Positions 63,858-64,000 of a stretch of DNA of 64,000 nucleotides are shown here, piece after piece. Source of the DNA: Mycobacterium gallinarum (GTDB lineage: Bacteria > Actinomycetota > Actinomycetes > Mycobacteriales > Mycobacteriaceae); NCBI RefSeq assembly GCF_010726765.1, contig NZ_AP022601.1, positions 4,588,001-4,652,000 of the forward strand, given 5' to 3'. The position numbers and the translations under genes are program-made. Position 1 is the stretch's first letter. Each line of letters begins with the position of its first letter. The notes under the pieces are model-generated. The model did not search any database. It was not told where the DNA came from and worked only from the letters and a program-made list of their open reading frames with translations.

Positions 63858-64000
63858 ATGCCTGCTATCGCCGCTGACACCCTGACACTGCCGCGGATCG
63901 CCGCGGCCGAACCGTCCGACACCGAACGTCCCGTCCGGTCGGTCACCACCGGTCCACGCGGCTACGAAGGTGAGGGTTTCCCTGTCGTGCGGGCGTTCGC
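63858..64000 (+). CDS. Pirin-family protein (N-terminal part only)
   Basis: 47 codons visible before the window ends. RPVRSVTTGPRGYEGEGFPV matches the pirin N-terminal beta-barrel entry. Cupin-fold proteins of this family bind iron and some have quercetinase activity; the metal-binding His residues lie beyond the window. Confidence 0.75.
   Translation, partial: MPAIAADTLTLPRIAAAEPSDTERPVRSVTTGPRGYEGEGFPVVRAF

Noticed and set aside
1..64000. CRISPR array, tRNA or rRNA genes
   Set aside because: No regularly spaced repeats or recognisable RNA gene sequences were found on reading both strands.

Overview
The window is high-GC actinobacterial DNA from a mycobacterium, most likely a fast-growing environmental species (Mycolicibacterium type). 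The evidence is a complete arabinogalactan/lipoarabinomannan arabinosylation cluster (dprE1-dprE2-aftA-embC-embA-embB), a MycP1/EccE1/EspB/EspL set from an ESX-1 type VII secretion locus, an EF-G2 gene beside a PPOX protein as in M. tuberculosis Rv0120c-Rv0121c, and many GTG starts with four-base stop/start overlaps. The ESX tail next to a fructose PTS recalls the M. smegmatis arrangement.

Layout. 1-13.6 kb (minus strand): cell-wall arabinan cluster, running gtrA-like, dprE1, dprE2, aftA, embC, embA and embB (cut by the window edge). 13.6-16.7 kb: MocR-type regulator, AhpD-like protein, small kinase-like protein and a zinc-ribbon protein. 16.7-19.75 kb: a DUF222/HNH gene with an IS3-type element immediately upstream; the transposase orfB is frameshifted. 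19.8-23.3 kb: Kup potassium transporter, a coiled-coil protein and an O-methyltransferase. 23.3-27.4 kb: a five-gene MoxR/DUF58/DUF4129 operon. 27.5-29.4 kb: MHS-type transporter plus TetR regulator. 29.5-30.1 kb: two tandem copies of a tiny lipoprotein gene, with a third copy at 37.1 kb.

31-37.4 kb: EamA-type transporter, then a complete stressosome-style partner-switching operon (rsbR-rsbS-rsbT-rsbX and a multidomain RsbU-like phosphatase fused to a kinase domain), with a divergent STAS antagonist and the third lipoprotein copy. 37.4-42.5 kb: S53 peptidase operon, ECF sigma factor with a small membrane ORF, DUF218 protein. 42.5-47.7 kb: EF-G2, PPOX oxidoreductase, divergent MarR/azoreductase pair, an N-terminally short TetR protein and a proline-rich membrane protein. 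47.9-53.1 kb: a complete ABC importer facing pyrE and a HugZ-like gene. 53.2-57.8 kb: mycP1-eccE1-espB-espL. 58-63.8 kb: fructose PTS (deoR-fruK-fruA-ptsH with divergent ptsI). The window ends inside a pirin-like gene.

Points that stand out: DprE1 carries Ala where M. tuberculosis has the benzothiazinone-target Cys387; EmbB carries Gln at the position equivalent to Ile303; an ESX-1 tail sits without the ESX-1 core; a stressosome operon ends in a PAS-GAF-phosphatase-kinase fusion; three near-identical mini-lipoproteins occur within 8 kb; and the ptsI promoter looks leaderless and shares a palindrome with its repressor gene. No tRNA, rRNA or CRISPR array was seen, and no gene-free stretch exceeds about 220 bases.
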